Source: Cognatundibacterium curvum | Lineage (GTDB): Bacteria; Pseudomonadota; Gammaproteobacteria; Burkholderiales; Burkholderiaceae_D | Assembly: GCF_014284235.1 (NCBI RefSeq) | Contig: NZ_JACOGD010000006.1 | Location: 157,207 to 221,206 of the forward strand | Direction of reading: 5' to 3' | Length of the DNA: 64,000 bases | Shown: piece after piece, positions 38,225 to 47,877 of the stretch | Layout: every line of letters starts with the position of its first letter | How positions within the stretch are numbered: the stretch's first letter is position 1 | The notes under the pieces: generated by a model | What the model was told of the DNA's origin: nothing | Seen by the model: the letters and a program-made list of their open reading frames with translations, nothing else | Databases searched by the model: none | Translations under genes and position numbers: made by a program

Positions 38225-38490
38225 ACGTGAAGATTTCAGCAAAGAGAATTAATAATAATTTTATATTCTATGTCAGCTTTACCACATCCTGCATGAACGA
38301 TTACGGTCCACACAACAATTTCGGGTAGTATCGCCAGCAAGTGATGGTGTTTGGAGCTGAGGATTCAACATCCTGTGCTTAAAACATCTGCATATCAGCC
38401 TGGCTTTGCTGGCGGCGCTATCCGCCTTCTTCAGTATTGCAGGCATCGCTCTGCATCATTCCGCAACCTGGTAAAGAAAGAGTTGAAACG

Positions 38491-40014
38491 ATGAGACTTT
38501 CCCGACTAAGCCTGATGTTGGCCACTTTGCTGGCGACCCACAGCAGTTTTGCTGAGATACCGGCCACCCTGGAGCAGCAGCAAAGTGCGCTGCGCAGTGG
38601 CAAGCTGAGTGCGACCGAACTGCTGCAGTATTACGAGCAGCAGATTGCAGCGCGCAATCCGGCGACCGGCGCGGTGCAAGCGCTGGATCCGCAGGCTAAG
38701 CAAGTTGCAGCACGTATCGATCAGCAAAAAAAATACAAAGGTGCACTGACCGGCCTGCCTTTGCTGTTGAAAGACAATATCGATGCGCAAGGCATGATCA
38801 CCACAGCCGGCTCAATCGCACTGGCTGAAAATCTGGTGCAGAAAGATGCACCGCTGGTAGCCAGATTACGCGCTGCCGGTGCGGTGATCGTCGGTAAAAC
38901 GAACCTGAGCGAATGGGCCAATCTGCGTTCGTCCAAATCCACCAGCGGCTGGAGCAGCGCCGGTGCGCAGGTGCGTAATCCGTATGACCTGAGTCGCAGC
39001 CCTTGTGGTTCCAGCTCAGGTTCAGGCGCAGCGGTGGCGGCACGCATGATACCGGCTGCGATCGGTACCGAGACCGATGGTTCCATCGTCTGCCCCGCTT
39101 CTGTGAATGGCCTGGTCGGTTTGAAGCCTACCGTCGGGCTGGTCAGCCGCACCGGTATTGTGCCTATCAGTCATACCCAGGACACGGCGGGGCCGATGAC
39201 ACTCAGTGTCAAAGATGCGGCGCTGTTGCTGAATGTGATGGCGGGCAGCGATCCGGCCGATCCGGCCACGCTGGAAGCCGATAAACGGCGCAGTAAGGAT
39301 TATGCCAAAGGCCTGAGCCGCAATGGGCTGCAGGGGCGCAGGCTGGGCCTGGTCAGGCAACTGGCCGACGGCTACGATGCCGAAACCAAAGCCTTATTTC
39401 AACGTTCACTGGCTATCTTAAAAGCCGCAGGCGCGACCGTGGTGGAAGTTGACTTGCCGGGGCTGGAAGAGCTCGATAAAGATGAGCTCACCGTATTGCT
39501 GTATGACTTTAAAGCGGATCTGAATCACTATCTGGCAGCGACCCCGGCCACGGTGAAGCACAGGCAGATGGCGGATGTGATCGCGTTCAATCAGGCGCAG
39601 GCCGAACGGGTGATGCCTTATTTTGCTCAGGATTTGATGGAACAAGCCCAGGCTACCAGCGGTTTGCAAGACCCGGTTTACCTGGCGGCGGCTGCGCGTG
39701 TCCGGCAAAAGGCAGGAATACAAGGTATCGATGCGACCATGAGACGGCATGGTCTGGATGCACTGATCGCACCGACGACTGGCACCGCCTGGCCTATCGA
39801 TTACAAAGCGGGTGATGTGATTGAGGGCAGTGCCAGTACACCGGCAGCGGTTGCGGGTTATCCGCATCTGACGGTACCAATGGGGCTGGTACGTGGCTTG
39901 CCAGTCGGCCTCTCGTTTTTCGGGCATGCCTGGGGCGAAGCCAGATTGCTGCAGTTAGGCTATGCATTTGAAAAAGCACGTCCTGCCTTGCCTGCGCCGC
40001 AGTTAGCGCGCTGA
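38491..40014 (+). CDS. Exported amidase (amidase signature family)
   Basis: The 507-residue protein has a signal peptide (RLSRLSLMLATLLATHSSFA). It carries the amidase signature with the Ser-cisSer-Lys triad: Lys94 in PLLLKDNID, the Ser-rich CGSSSGSG at 172-179, and the nucleophile Ser198 in TETDGSIVC. It hydrolyses an amide bond, most likely in the periplasm; the substrate is not predictable. Residue 198 follows the family pattern (TGGS or TDGS). Upstream, a 38-codon hydrophobic frame without a start codon ends 17 bp before the ATG. Confidence 0.92.
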   Translation: MRLSRLSLMLATLLATHSSFAEIPATLEQQQSALRSGKLSATELLQYYEQQIAARNPATGAVQALDPQAKQVAARIDQQKKYKGALTGLPLLLKDNIDAQGMITTAGSIALAENLVQKDAPLVARLRAAGAVIVGKTNLSEWANLRSSKSTSGWSSAGAQVRNPYDLSRSPCGSSSGSGAAVAARMIPAAIGTETDGSIVCPASVNGLVGLKPTVGLVSRTGIVPISHTQDTAGPMTLSVKDAALLLNVMAGSDPADPATLEADKRRSKDYAKGLSRNGLQGRRLGLVRQLADGYDAETKALFQRSLAILKAAGATVVEVDLPGLEELDKDELTVLLYDFKADLNHYLAATPATVKHRQMADVIAFNQAQAERVMPYFAQDLMEQAQATSGLQDPVYLAAAARVRQKAGIQGIDATMRRHGLDALIAPTTGTAWPIDYKAGDVIEGSASTPAAVAGYPHLTVPMGLVRGLPVGLSFFGHAWGEARLLQLGYAFEKARPALPAPQLAR

Positions 40015-40032
40015 GCTCAAAACGCTGACCAG

Positions 40033-40069
40033 CAGCACCGGGCGCAAGATGGCCGCGCCCGGTGTGCTG
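40033..40069. terminator. GC-rich hairpin between convergent genes
   Basis: CAGCACCGGGCGC (40033-40045) pairs largely with GCGCCCGGTGTGCTG (40055-40069). It lies between the convergent amidase and GMC oxidoreductase genes and has no T-run, so it may be a factor-assisted terminator or an mRNA end protector. Confidence 0.5.
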
Positions 40070-40092
40070 AGCGCTGGTGCTGCCGCTCAGAA

Positions 40093-41700
40093 TCAGGCTA
40101 TGTTTTTCAAACCATCGCGTATCATCGCAGCGGCTTTTTCCCCTATCATCATCGCTGGCGCATTGGTATTGCCACCGATCAGAGTCGGCATGATGGATGC
40201 GTCCACCACCCGCAAGCCTTGCAAACCGATGACTTGCAATTGCGGATTCACCACCGCCATCGCATCGACGCCCATCTTGCAGGTGCCGACCGGGTGATAC
40301 ACGGTATCGGCGGTTTGGCGTATGACGGCGCGAATTTCATCATCGCTGTGCACCCCGGCAGTCTGGAAGTCGCTGTCGCGCAGGCTGGCCAGAGCCGGTG
40401 CATCCATGATGCGCCGGGTCAGGCGAAAGCCTTTGACCATGTTGTCCATGTCCTCAGGATGTTCCAGGAAACGCGGATTAATCAGCGGTGCCGCCAGCGG
40501 GTCCGGACTCGCGAGCCTGACATCGCCGATACTCTTAGGCCTGAGCAGGCACATATGGCAGGAATAGCCATGTCCCAGATGTAGCTTACGTGCATGGTCG
40601 TCCAGCATGGCGATCACAAAATGCAATTGGATGTCCGGCATGCTGAGTGTGGGCTCGGTTTTAAGGAAGGCGCCGCCCTCGGCGCCATTGGAGGACAGGA
40701 TGCCGCGCCGCTCACGCTGATAGCGCAGCAGTTCTTTGCCCATGCGCAGCGTGCCAGCCGCAGAAATGCCAAGCAGATCCAGGCTCTTGGCGCGGTATTT
40801 GAACACAAAGTCCGGATGATCCTGCAGATTCTGGCCTACCCCTGGTAAGTGCTGAAGCACGGGAATGCCCATCGCTTGTAACTGCGCTGCATCGCCGATG
40901 CCGGACAGCATCAGCAATTGCGGGGTCTGGAAAGCACCGGCCGCCAGCAGGATTTCGCGTCTGGCGCGCAGGGTTTTGCGGATCCCGCCCTGCAGATATT
41001 CAATAGCACAGGCACGCTTACCCTCGAACAGGATGCGGGTCACCTGACAGCCAGTTTCTACCTGCAGATTCGCGCGTTTGTCCTGATGTGGACGCAGATA
41101 GGCACGTGCCGCGGTCCAGCGCTCCCCATCACCCTGAGTGACCTGATAAATGCCTACCCCTTCCTGTTCGCTGCCGTTGAAGTCGGGATTCAGACGGAAA
41201 CCAGCCTGTTGTCCCGCCTGCAGAAAATGCTGCTGAAACGGATTATCACTGCGTAATTCGCTGACCCGCAAGGGACCGGACTGACCATGCAGCGGCAGAC
41301 CATGGGTTTCATTGCATTCTGAATGCATAAAATACGGCAGTACATCCTGATATGACCAGCCGGTATTACCAAGTGACGCCCAATGATCGTAATCCTGCTG
41401 ATGACCACGGATATAGACCATGGCATTGAGCCCGGATGAGCCACCCAGCATCTTGCCGCGCGGCTGATAGCCACGTCTGCCATTCAGGCCAGGTTGTGGC
41501 ACGGTTTCGAAGGCCCAGTTATTGAGCCGCGTCGGCAGCATCGCCACCACCCCGGCCGGGGTATTGACGACCCAGCTGTCACCGGCGCCACCCGCTTCCA
41601 GCACGGTTACTTGCAGCTGCGGGTCTTCGCTCAGCCGTCCGGCCACGGCGCAGCCGCCCGATCCGCCGCCGACTACGATGTAATCAGTTTCAGTTTGCAT
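40093..41700 (-). CDS. GMC family FAD oxidoreductase (choline-dehydrogenase-like)
   Basis: The 535-residue flavoenzyme has an N-terminal dinucleotide-binding motif (YIVVGGGSGGCAVAGRL), the GMC signatures GRRGYQPRGKMLGGSSGLNAM and GAFQTPQLLMLSGIG, and a C-terminal HPVGTCKMG with the active-site His. It oxidises an alcohol, using FAD and an unknown acceptor. Without betaine or choline genes nearby the substrate is uncertain. AGGAG five bases before the ATG fixes the start. It is divergent from an AraC-family regulator that probably controls it. Confidence 0.92.
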   Translation of the reverse strand: MQTETDYIVVGGGSGGCAVAGRLSEDPQLQVTVLEAGGAGDSWVVNTPAGVVAMLPTRLNNWAFETVPQPGLNGRRGYQPRGKMLGGSSGLNAMVYIRGHQQDYDHWASLGNTGWSYQDVLPYFMHSECNETHGLPLHGQSGPLRVSELRSDNPFQQHFLQAGQQAGFRLNPDFNGSEQEGVGIYQVTQGDGERWTAARAYLRPHQDKRANLQVETGCQVTRILFEGKRACAIEYLQGGIRKTLRARREILLAAGAFQTPQLLMLSGIGDAAQLQAMGIPVLQHLPGVGQNLQDHPDFVFKYRAKSLDLLGISAAGTLRMGKELLRYQRERRGILSSNGAEGGAFLKTEPTLSMPDIQLHFVIAMLDDHARKLHLGHGYSCHMCLLRPKSIGDVRLASPDPLAAPLINPRFLEHPEDMDNMVKGFRLTRRIMDAPALASLRDSDFQTAGVHSDDEIRAVIRQTADTVYHPVGTCKMGVDAMAVVNPQLQVIGLQGLRVVDASIMPTLIGGNTNAPAMMIGEKAAAMIRDGLKNIA

Positions 41701-41842
41701 ACGGTCTCCTGTCGTTTTTTTGTTTTTTCGCCGCCCGGCGTTGCCGAAAACTGGCAAGCGGTGTACGTTGTGGCATAGTAGAACGCACGTTCGTTTCCGG
41801 TAAGGACAAATCCTGCCAACCCCTCATCCGCACCGTATTTCT

Positions 41843-42865
41843 ATGCCATCTGTTGTTGCGCCACCACTGCTCTCTGTGAATGATGCTGTGTTTCCGCTGC
41901 ATCCGCTCAGCGGCGTGCTGAGCCTGGCACGGGAACAGCAATGGCAGTGGTCAGCACCTTTGCTGGCGCTGGAATCGCAGTCAGGAAGTCAGGTCCAACC
42001 CAGACTCAGCTATGTGCAGGCGCGCGAAGCTTTGCTGCTCGCTAAGCATCAGTTGGGCAATCAGCTCGGTGTCTTGTCGGGGGCGCGCAAAGCCTTGCCG
42101 CAACTGAGTTATCTGGCGGCAGGCATGGCGGCACAAGACAGTCTGGCTGATGCCTTGCAATTTGGTCTCGATTTCCAGCTGATCGCTGGCGCAATGGTGC
42201 ATCTGACTCTGGAGCAGCGCTCCGAAGATATTGCCTTAGTCGCCTGCGCCTTATTCGAGGATGCGGAACTGGAAGACGTGCTGGCCATCGATCATCTGGC
42301 CACTGCAGTCAATGCCGCACGTCAGCTGTGTCCGCGGCCGTTTGAATTAAACAGTGCAGAATTCCGCCTTAGTGACGATGGCAACCGCTCCGTGTATGAG
42401 GCATTTTTTCAGTGCCCTGTGCGCTTTGGTGCAGACAGTAATCAGGTGATTTTTGACGTGCACCAGTTACAACAGGAATTATTCAGGTCTGACCCGTTGC
42501 AGGTTGCACTGGCCCGTTCAGCCTGTGAGCAGGAATTACAGGCGCTGGGTGTGCTGGGACAACAAAGCCTGCTGCAAAAATTACTGGCGCTGCCCTGTGC
42601 GAATCATGGTATTGCGCAGGCGGCGCAGGCTTTGCAACTGAGTCCGCGCAGCTTGCACCGCTTGCTGGCCAGAGAGGGTATTTCGTATTCCGCACAAAGC
42701 GACAGGCAGCGTATTACGCGTGCCAAGAGCCTGCTGCAGCAAGGCATGGATCTGGAAGACATTGCGGCCCAGCTTGATTATTCAGACAGTCGCAGCCTGC
42801 GCCGCGCATTTCAAAGGCATACCGGTCTGAGCCCGGCCGCCTATCGTTCAGGGAAACACCGGTAA
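41843..42865 (+). CDS. AraC-family transcriptional regulator
   Basis: The 340-residue protein has an arabinose-binding-like N-terminal domain (about 20-200, including YLAAGMAAQDSLADALQFG) and a C-terminal double helix-turn-helix (about 240-335). The latter has IAQAAQALQLSPRSLHRLLAREGISY and LEDIAAQLDYSDSRSLRRAFQRHTGLSPAAYR. This is the OruR/ArgR-like type. Divergent placement 142 bp from the GMC oxidoreductase gene suggests it regulates that enzyme. Its end overlaps the histidine-kinase gene by 18 bp, tail to tail. Confidence 0.9.
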   Translation: MPSVVAPPLLSVNDAVFPLHPLSGVLSLAREQQWQWSAPLLALESQSGSQVQPRLSYVQAREALLLAKHQLGNQLGVLSGARKALPQLSYLAAGMAAQDSLADALQFGLDFQLIAGAMVHLTLEQRSEDIALVACALFEDAELEDVLAIDHLATAVNAARQLCPRPFELNSAEFRLSDDGNRSVYEAFFQCPVRFGADSNQVIFDVHQLQQELFRSDPLQVALARSACEQELQALGVLGQQSLLQKLLALPCANHGIAQAAQALQLSPRSLHRLLAREGISYSAQSDRQRITRAKSLLQQGMDLEDIAAQLDYSDSRSLRRAFQRHTGLSPAAYRSGKHR

Positions 42866-45187
42866 ATTAAACCAGAATGTAGTACCGCTGCCAGCCTGGC
42901 TGCTGAAATGAATTTGACCACCCATGCCTTCCACCAGCGCTTTGGTAATGGCTAATCCCAGACCGGTACCGCCCTGTTGACGGGTATTGGTGCCATCTGC
43001 CTGTGTGAAAGGCTCAAACAAATGTGCCTGAAATTCGGTTGGGATACCGGGGCCACGGTCACTGACAGCAATATGGTAATCCCGTTCTTGTCTGGAGATT
43101 CTGACCACCACGCTCTCGCCTTCGGGCGAGAACTTCGCTGCATTCGAAATCAGATTCGCCATCACTTGCATTAGCCTGTCGTAGTCGCCCAGACTGGTGG
43201 CACACAGTACTTCCTGCTCAAGAATCAGACCCACCTGCAGCGAGCTGGTATAGGCCGCATTTGACTCAATTGCGCTGTGCAGCAAGGCCATTAAATCGAC
43301 AGGCTCAGATTTGATCGGCATTTTCCCATTGCTGAGTTTGTCCATGTCGAGGATGTCATTGACCAGCTTGATGAGGCGCTTGCTATTGTTGTGTGCGATT
43401 CTCACCAGTTGCCGCGCCGGATCGCTGAGTTCACCTGCTACGCCGGATTCCAGCAGACTCAGCGAGCCACGGATAGAAGTCAGTGGCGTGCGCAGCTCAT
43501 GGCTGACCACAGAAATAAATTCGGTTTTAAGTTGATTGATGCGTAGACGGTCGCTGATGTCCATTGCAAAACCGACCCACTCGCGCTTGGAGTTTTCCAG
43601 ATGATTAATCCCGACTAATACCGGTACAGTATGGCCGTCTGCATGTCTGAGCATGATCTCAAATGGCGCTGTGGTGCCAGTTTCACTCAATTCGTTGTAA
43701 GCCAGTTTACACAAATACTGGTCACTTTCAGACAGTAATTGTTTCCAAATATAAGGCTCACCCAGTAAATGATCCCGCTGATAACCACATAGCTGGCAAA
43801 AAACGTGATTCACGTCGATCAGGTAACGGCTTTGATTGCCCTGTACGATGCCGATCAGACTGGAATTCATCAAACGTTTCAGACGGCTCTCACTGTCACG
43901 CAAGGCATTCAGGGTCTCGCGCTGTCCGGTGATGTCTTCTATCATCCAGACCGCGCCTTTCTGGTAATTTTCAGTTGGCAGAGCACGCCCGGCCAGCCGG
44001 GCGATAAATGGCTTTCCATCCATGCGCCGCATCTTCCATTCCAGCTCTACCGGTTCATCCGCGAGTAAAGGCGCTTTCACGGTTTCTTTGAAGGCCAGAT
44101 AATCTTCAGGAGTCAGGAATAAAAAACTGGTCAGTGCGCCTATCATCGCTTGTGCATTCGGGAAGCGGCACAGCGCAGCTAACACATGATTGGCTCTGAC
44201 GATCAGATCATTGCTGACAAACATGATGCCAACCGGCGCGTTCGCAATCAGAATTTCCAGCTCACGCGCTAACTCTTTGTAGCGATTTTTGCTGGCGTTG
44301 AGCAAATCCTGATTCAGTTTGATTTGCTCTTCGGTCTGCTTGCGGTCCGTGATGTCGATATGTGTGCCCACGATGCGCACCGCACGATGATTGCTATCCC
44401 ATTCAACAACGGCGCCGACAGACATCATCCAGCGCCATTGTCCTGCCTTGTTTTTTTGCCGGAATTCAGCATGGTAATCGCCTTCAGCCTGCTGCGAAAA
44501 ATGGCGCTGATAAGCTTGCTTGAGCCCGGCGACATCGTCGGGATGGATGCCTTCGGTCCAGAAATATTCCCAAAAACTGTCAGGATCGGGGAAGTCTTCA
44601 TTGGTGTAGCCCAACATTTGCAGATATTCAGGACTAAAGCTGCCCAGGCCGGTTTGCAGATTGATATCGTACAAACCCTGATTTGAAGATTTCATGACCA
44701 GCCTACGCTGCTGCTCCGCCGCCTGCAGTTTTTGCTCGGTTTGCTTACGCTCAGTCTGATCGCTGACAAAGCCATGCCAGAGTACGCTGCCATCTGGCAG
44801 GCGTTCCGGGGTGGCATCACCCACCACCCAGCATTCCCTGCCTTCCGGCGTGGTAATACGATACTCATGTTTCCATACCGTCAGCCTGGCTGCTGACTCA
44901 CGTATGCCCAGTATCAAGGCAGGCAAATCGTCTGGATGTACTTTGGAAAACAGGATGGCACCATCAACGCTGAGCTGCTTAGCGTTGACGCCGAACAGGG
45001 TCTCGACCGAGGCGCTGACATAAGGAAAAAAGAAGCGACTTTCTGAGCAGCGCTGAAACTGGAAAAACATACCAGGCAGACAGCGCGAGAAATTGTTGAG
45101 TAAAGTATGACTGCGCTGCAGATGTGCCGTGCTGACGGCATCTGGTTCGGCTGGCGTTGCATTGATGATGGGTTGGCTACCGGTCAT
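42848..45187 (-). CDS. Multi-PAS sensor histidine kinase, cytoplasmic
   Basis: The 779-residue protein has four PAS-like domains (about residues 30-150, 160-290, 310-420 and 425-550), then a HisKA helix and an ATPase domain. The phospho-acceptor is His in SVVSHELRTPLTS; the ATPase motifs are NLISNAAKFS (N box), DRGPGIP (G1) and GGTGLGL (G2). No membrane segment or receiver domain is present, and no response regulator is adjacent, so its partner lies elsewhere. The PAS repertoire suggests redox, light or small-molecule sensing. Confidence 0.92.
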   Translation of the reverse strand: MTGSQPIINATPAEPDAVSTAHLQRSHTLLNNFSRCLPGMFFQFQRCSESRFFFPYVSASVETLFGVNAKQLSVDGAILFSKVHPDDLPALILGIRESAARLTVWKHEYRITTPEGRECWVVGDATPERLPDGSVLWHGFVSDQTERKQTEQKLQAAEQQRRLVMKSSNQGLYDINLQTGLGSFSPEYLQMLGYTNEDFPDPDSFWEYFWTEGIHPDDVAGLKQAYQRHFSQQAEGDYHAEFRQKNKAGQWRWMMSVGAVVEWDSNHRAVRIVGTHIDITDRKQTEEQIKLNQDLLNASKNRYKELARELEILIANAPVGIMFVSNDLIVRANHVLAALCRFPNAQAMIGALTSFLFLTPEDYLAFKETVKAPLLADEPVELEWKMRRMDGKPFIARLAGRALPTENYQKGAVWMIEDITGQRETLNALRDSESRLKRLMNSSLIGIVQGNQSRYLIDVNHVFCQLCGYQRDHLLGEPYIWKQLLSESDQYLCKLAYNELSETGTTAPFEIMLRHADGHTVPVLVGINHLENSKREWVGFAMDISDRLRINQLKTEFISVVSHELRTPLTSIRGSLSLLESGVAGELSDPARQLVRIAHNNSKRLIKLVNDILDMDKLSNGKMPIKSEPVDLMALLHSAIESNAAYTSSLQVGLILEQEVLCATSLGDYDRLMQVMANLISNAAKFSPEGESVVVRISRQERDYHIAVSDRGPGIPTEFQAHLFEPFTQADGTNTRQQGGTGLGLAITKALVEGMGGQIHFSSQAGSGTTFWFNLPVFP

Positions 45188-45265
45188 ACCTACGCTCGCG
45201 AAACGTCATCTGGAAGCAGCGTCAGGCGGATCCTGACGCTGTGAGACTCGCCTGTTCAGGCTGAA

Positions 45266-45733
45266 TTACTGGTGCTGCGTAACGATTTGATTGAAGAAAT
45301 CATACACGCCTTGTTCACTCATACGGCGTGCATTTGATAATTCACCACCTTTAGAGGCAAACAATACGGTGTTGTCTGGCTTTAATACGACGGCTGCCGG
45401 AATGCCTTTTTTGGTCGGATTGCCATAGGTTTCTATCAGTTCCTTATTTTTGTCGAACTGACCCACATTCACTTTGACTACCACGAATTTCTTAGCAATC
45501 AGATCTGCGCTTTGGCCATGCATGGACTTGTCCAGTTCCAGACAGTCTTTACACCAGTTTGCACCAAAAATAACAAGCACATTTTTTTTACTGGCTTGCG
45601 CCTGCTTCAGTGCGGCGCCTACTGCAGCTGGTGCATCAGCAGTCTCATCATAAGGAGCATTGCCAGTTGCCTGAGCGCTGTGCAGTGACATACCAAGTAT
45701 CAGCGCAGAAATGAGTGTGAGGATTTTTTTCAT
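45266..45733 (-). CDS. Exported thioredoxin-like protein
   Basis: The 155-residue protein has a signal peptide (ILTLISALILGMSLHSAQA) and a thioredoxin fold with the active site ANWCKDCLELDK (Cys-x-x-Cys). The pattern GNPTKKGIPAAVVLKPD provides the cis-Pro loop. The WCKDC active site and length resemble periplasmic thioredoxin-like proteins such as those of the DsbD/Thio-7 group. It probably reduces or isomerises disulfides in the periplasm. It is single and lies opposite dinB. Confidence 0.85.
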   Translation of the reverse strand: MKKILTLISALILGMSLHSAQATGNAPYDETADAPAAVGAALKQAQASKKNVLVIFGANWCKDCLELDKSMHGQSADLIAKKFVVVKVNVGQFDKNKELIETYGNPTKKGIPAAVVLKPDNTVLFASKGGELSNARRMSEQGVYDFFNQIVTQHQ

Positions 45734-45911
45734 AAATTGGATTCCTGTAATGCTGGCGGTACCAGCTAAATGACAGCAGAAGAATAGCGCGTTCCTGGGC
45801 AGCAGGAATGTGGTATTTCAAACTGAGATGTAAAACTATGCCGCAAAATAGAAATAGTTGCATGGGCGATAAACATTTTCTGCGAAAAAAGCTTATTTTT
45901 ACAAAATAATG

Positions 45912-45927
45912 CTGGATATATATACAG
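45912..45927 (+). promoter_or_regulatory. LexA (SOS) operator before dinB
   Basis: CTGGATATATATACAG is an exact CTG-N10-CAG palindrome with the AT-alternating centre of proteobacterial LexA boxes. It lies 65-80 bp before the chosen dinB start and next to a likely -10 sequence TACAAT at 45947-45952, so LexA binding would block this promoter. Confidence 0.85.
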
Positions 45928-45946
45928 TTTAATTGTGCTTGGCAGC

Positions 45947-45952
45947 TACAAT
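45947..45952 (+). promoter_or_regulatory. Probable -10 element of dinB
   Basis: TACAAT matches the sigma-70 -10 consensus at five of six positions. Transcription would begin near 45959, downstream of the earliest in-frame GTG (45935), which argues for the later start codon. The matching -35 region (around 45924-45930) is poor and overlaps the LexA box. Confidence 0.5.
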
Positions 45953-45991
45953 AGACAGCTTGCTTATCTCCACGATCAAACAGTTGGTGTT

Positions 45992-47050
45992 GTGTTGAAG
46001 AAAATTATTCATTGCGATTGTGATTGCTTTTACGCTGCCATCGAAATGCGTGATGACAGTTCCTTGCGCGGAAAGCCGCTTGCTGTGGGCGGGCGTCCCG
46101 ATCAGCGTGGTGTGGTGGCGACTTGTAATTACGAGGCAAGGCGTTACGGTGTGCGCTCAGCCATGCCCATGTCGCAGGCAGTACGACGCTGTCCTGAGCT
46201 GGTGATCCTGCCGCCTGCAATGGAAAAATACCGGATTGCATCACGCCAGATACTTGCCATTTACCGTGACTATACCGATCTGGTTGAACCACTTTCATTG
46301 GATGAAGCCTATCTGGATGTGAGTGCTTCCTCTCATCATCAGGGCAGCGCAACAAGGATAGCGATGGCGATCCGGGCCCGGGTCGCAAGCGAAGTCGGCA
46401 TCATCGCGTCGGCAGGCGTGGCCCCAAATAAGTTCCTGGCCAAAATTGCCAGCGACTGGAATAAACCCGATGGTTTGTTCGTGATTTTGCCGCATCAGGT
46501 GCCGGATTTTGTGGCAGCTTTGCCTGTAGCACGCTTATTCGGGGTTGGCAAGGTGACGTCTGCCAGGTTGCACCAGCTAGGCATACAGACTTGCGCTGAT
46601 TTACTGAGCTGGTCTTTGCCTGATTTGTTGCAGCATTTCGGCAAATTGGGTCGTAGCCTGTATTTTCTGGCACGTGGCGTGGACGAAAGAGAGGTTATCG
46701 TCAGCAGCGAACGCAAGTCCGTGAGTGTGGAAGAAACCTATGTGCAGGATTTACCCAGTGCGGAAGCTTGTCTTGCTGAGTTACCCGCTTTGCTCGGTGA
46801 TTTGCAGCGGCGCGCCAGTGCATGCAATGCTTTGCCGCACATTCACAAACTCTACGTCAAATTGCGCTTCTCTGATTTCCGCATCACCACGGTAGAGTGT
46901 GTGGCCCGCGAGTTGGATGCCGACTTGTTCCGGCAACTGCTACAGACCGGTTTTCAACGCCGCCAGTTGCCTGTACGTTTGCTGGGTGTCGGTGTGCGTT
47001 TACATGAGCAACAGTCACACGAATCAGTACAGTTAGAACTTTGCTTGTGA
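45992..47050 (+). CDS. dinB: DNA polymerase IV (Y family)
   Basis: The 352-residue polymerase begins with the family's IIHCDCDCFYAAIEMRDD. It contains YSLDEAYLDV-type acidic residues (EPLSLDEAYLDVS), NKFLAKIASDWNKP, and LFGVGKVTSARLHQLGI (helix-hairpin-helix). It performs error-prone lesion bypass. The longer GTG start at 45935 lies upstream of the predicted transcript, so a GTG at 45992 or TTG at 45995 is preferred; the resulting length matches DinB. A LexA box upstream makes it SOS-inducible. Its 3' end overlaps the next gene by 18 bp. I see no beta-clamp motif beyond the usual C-terminal tail (VQLELCL). Confidence 0.93.
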   Translation: MLKKIIHCDCDCFYAAIEMRDDSSLRGKPLAVGGRPDQRGVVATCNYEARRYGVRSAMPMSQAVRRCPELVILPPAMEKYRIASRQILAIYRDYTDLVEPLSLDEAYLDVSASSHHQGSATRIAMAIRARVASEVGIIASAGVAPNKFLAKIASDWNKPDGLFVILPHQVPDFVAALPVARLFGVGKVTSARLHQLGIQTCADLLSWSLPDLLQHFGKLGRSLYFLARGVDEREVIVSSERKSVSVEETYVQDLPSAEACLAELPALLGDLQRRASACNALPHIHKLYVKLRFSDFRITTVECVARELDADLFRQLLQTGFQRRQLPVRLLGVGVRLHEQQSHESVQLELCL

Positions 47051-47848
47051 CTTACTGATTTCCCATACCGATTCACTGGCCGATAGCTGTAGCTGCTGAA
47101 AATATTGAGTTTCCATCTTTTTGACCTGAAGTTTTTCCAGCCCGGCATTAAAAGCCTTCTGCTTTGCCTGTCCTTTGGCATTGCGCTGAAAACAGATATG
47201 CATAGAAAACTGGGTCAGTTCCTTAGGGTGAAACACGATATTTTGCTTTTCTGGCCCAAGGCTGTGATCACTGATCAGCAGACTCTTATAGACCCACTTA
47301 TCAATCACGATCACATCTACCCGTTTTGCCAGTAACTTACGCAGGTTGCTGATATCAGATGGTGCGCTATCAACCAATAGTTGTTTCTGTCTGACCATAG
47401 CGTCGAATACTTCGCCGTTGGCATATTCATGGACGGTACCGATTTTATATTTCTTCAGATCTTTTAAATTTTCCCAGTCGAAATGTGTGTCGCTCAGACT
47501 GGCAAATCCTATAATGCTATTACCCAGACTGCCTGAAAAGTAGCAGTCTTTTTCTCTTTCTTTGAGATAGAAAGCCGGAAAATAGCCATCGAATTGCTCA
47601 CTATTGAGTCCATCCTGTACAGCGCGGCTCCAGGGGAAATAGCTGATTTCTGTGCGCAATCCCGCAGTTTGTGCGGCTGTTCTGACGATACTGGCGGTCA
47701 TGCCATCGCCAGGCAGTGTTTTCGTCACATACGGCGACCATTCCAGCGAGGTCAGGCGCAATGCATCCTGCTGCGCACAGGCTGGTGGGCTGCTAAGTAA
47801 CGCAGCACAATACAGACTTAGAAGAGGAGGGATGATTCGTGTAAACAT
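47033..47848 (-). CDS. Periplasmic amino-acid-type binding protein (SBP_bac_3-like)
   Basis: The 271-residue protein has a signal peptide (IPPLLSLYCAALLSSPPACA) and the SBP_bac_3 fold: LTSLEWSPYVTKTLPGDGM near the start, EISYFPWSRAVQDGLNSEQFDGYFPA, then SDISNLRKLLAKRVDVIVID. It is adjacent to a second member of the family on the same strand (29 bp gap), with no permease. It may be a sensor or scavenger of amino acids. The ligand is unknown. Confidence 0.82.
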   Translation of the reverse strand: MFTRIIPPLLSLYCAALLSSPPACAQQDALRLTSLEWSPYVTKTLPGDGMTASIVRTAAQTAGLRTEISYFPWSRAVQDGLNSEQFDGYFPAFYLKEREKDCYFSGSLGNSIIGFASLSDTHFDWENLKDLKKYKIGTVHEYANGEVFDAMVRQKQLLVDSAPSDISNLRKLLAKRVDVIVIDKWVYKSLLISDHSLGPEKQNIVFHPKELTQFSMHICFQRNAKGQAKQKAFNAGLEKLQVKKMETQYFQQLQLSASESVWEISKSQAKF

Positions 47849-47877
47849 TTCTGCCTCGCAAGAGAATGCAGGGCAGT

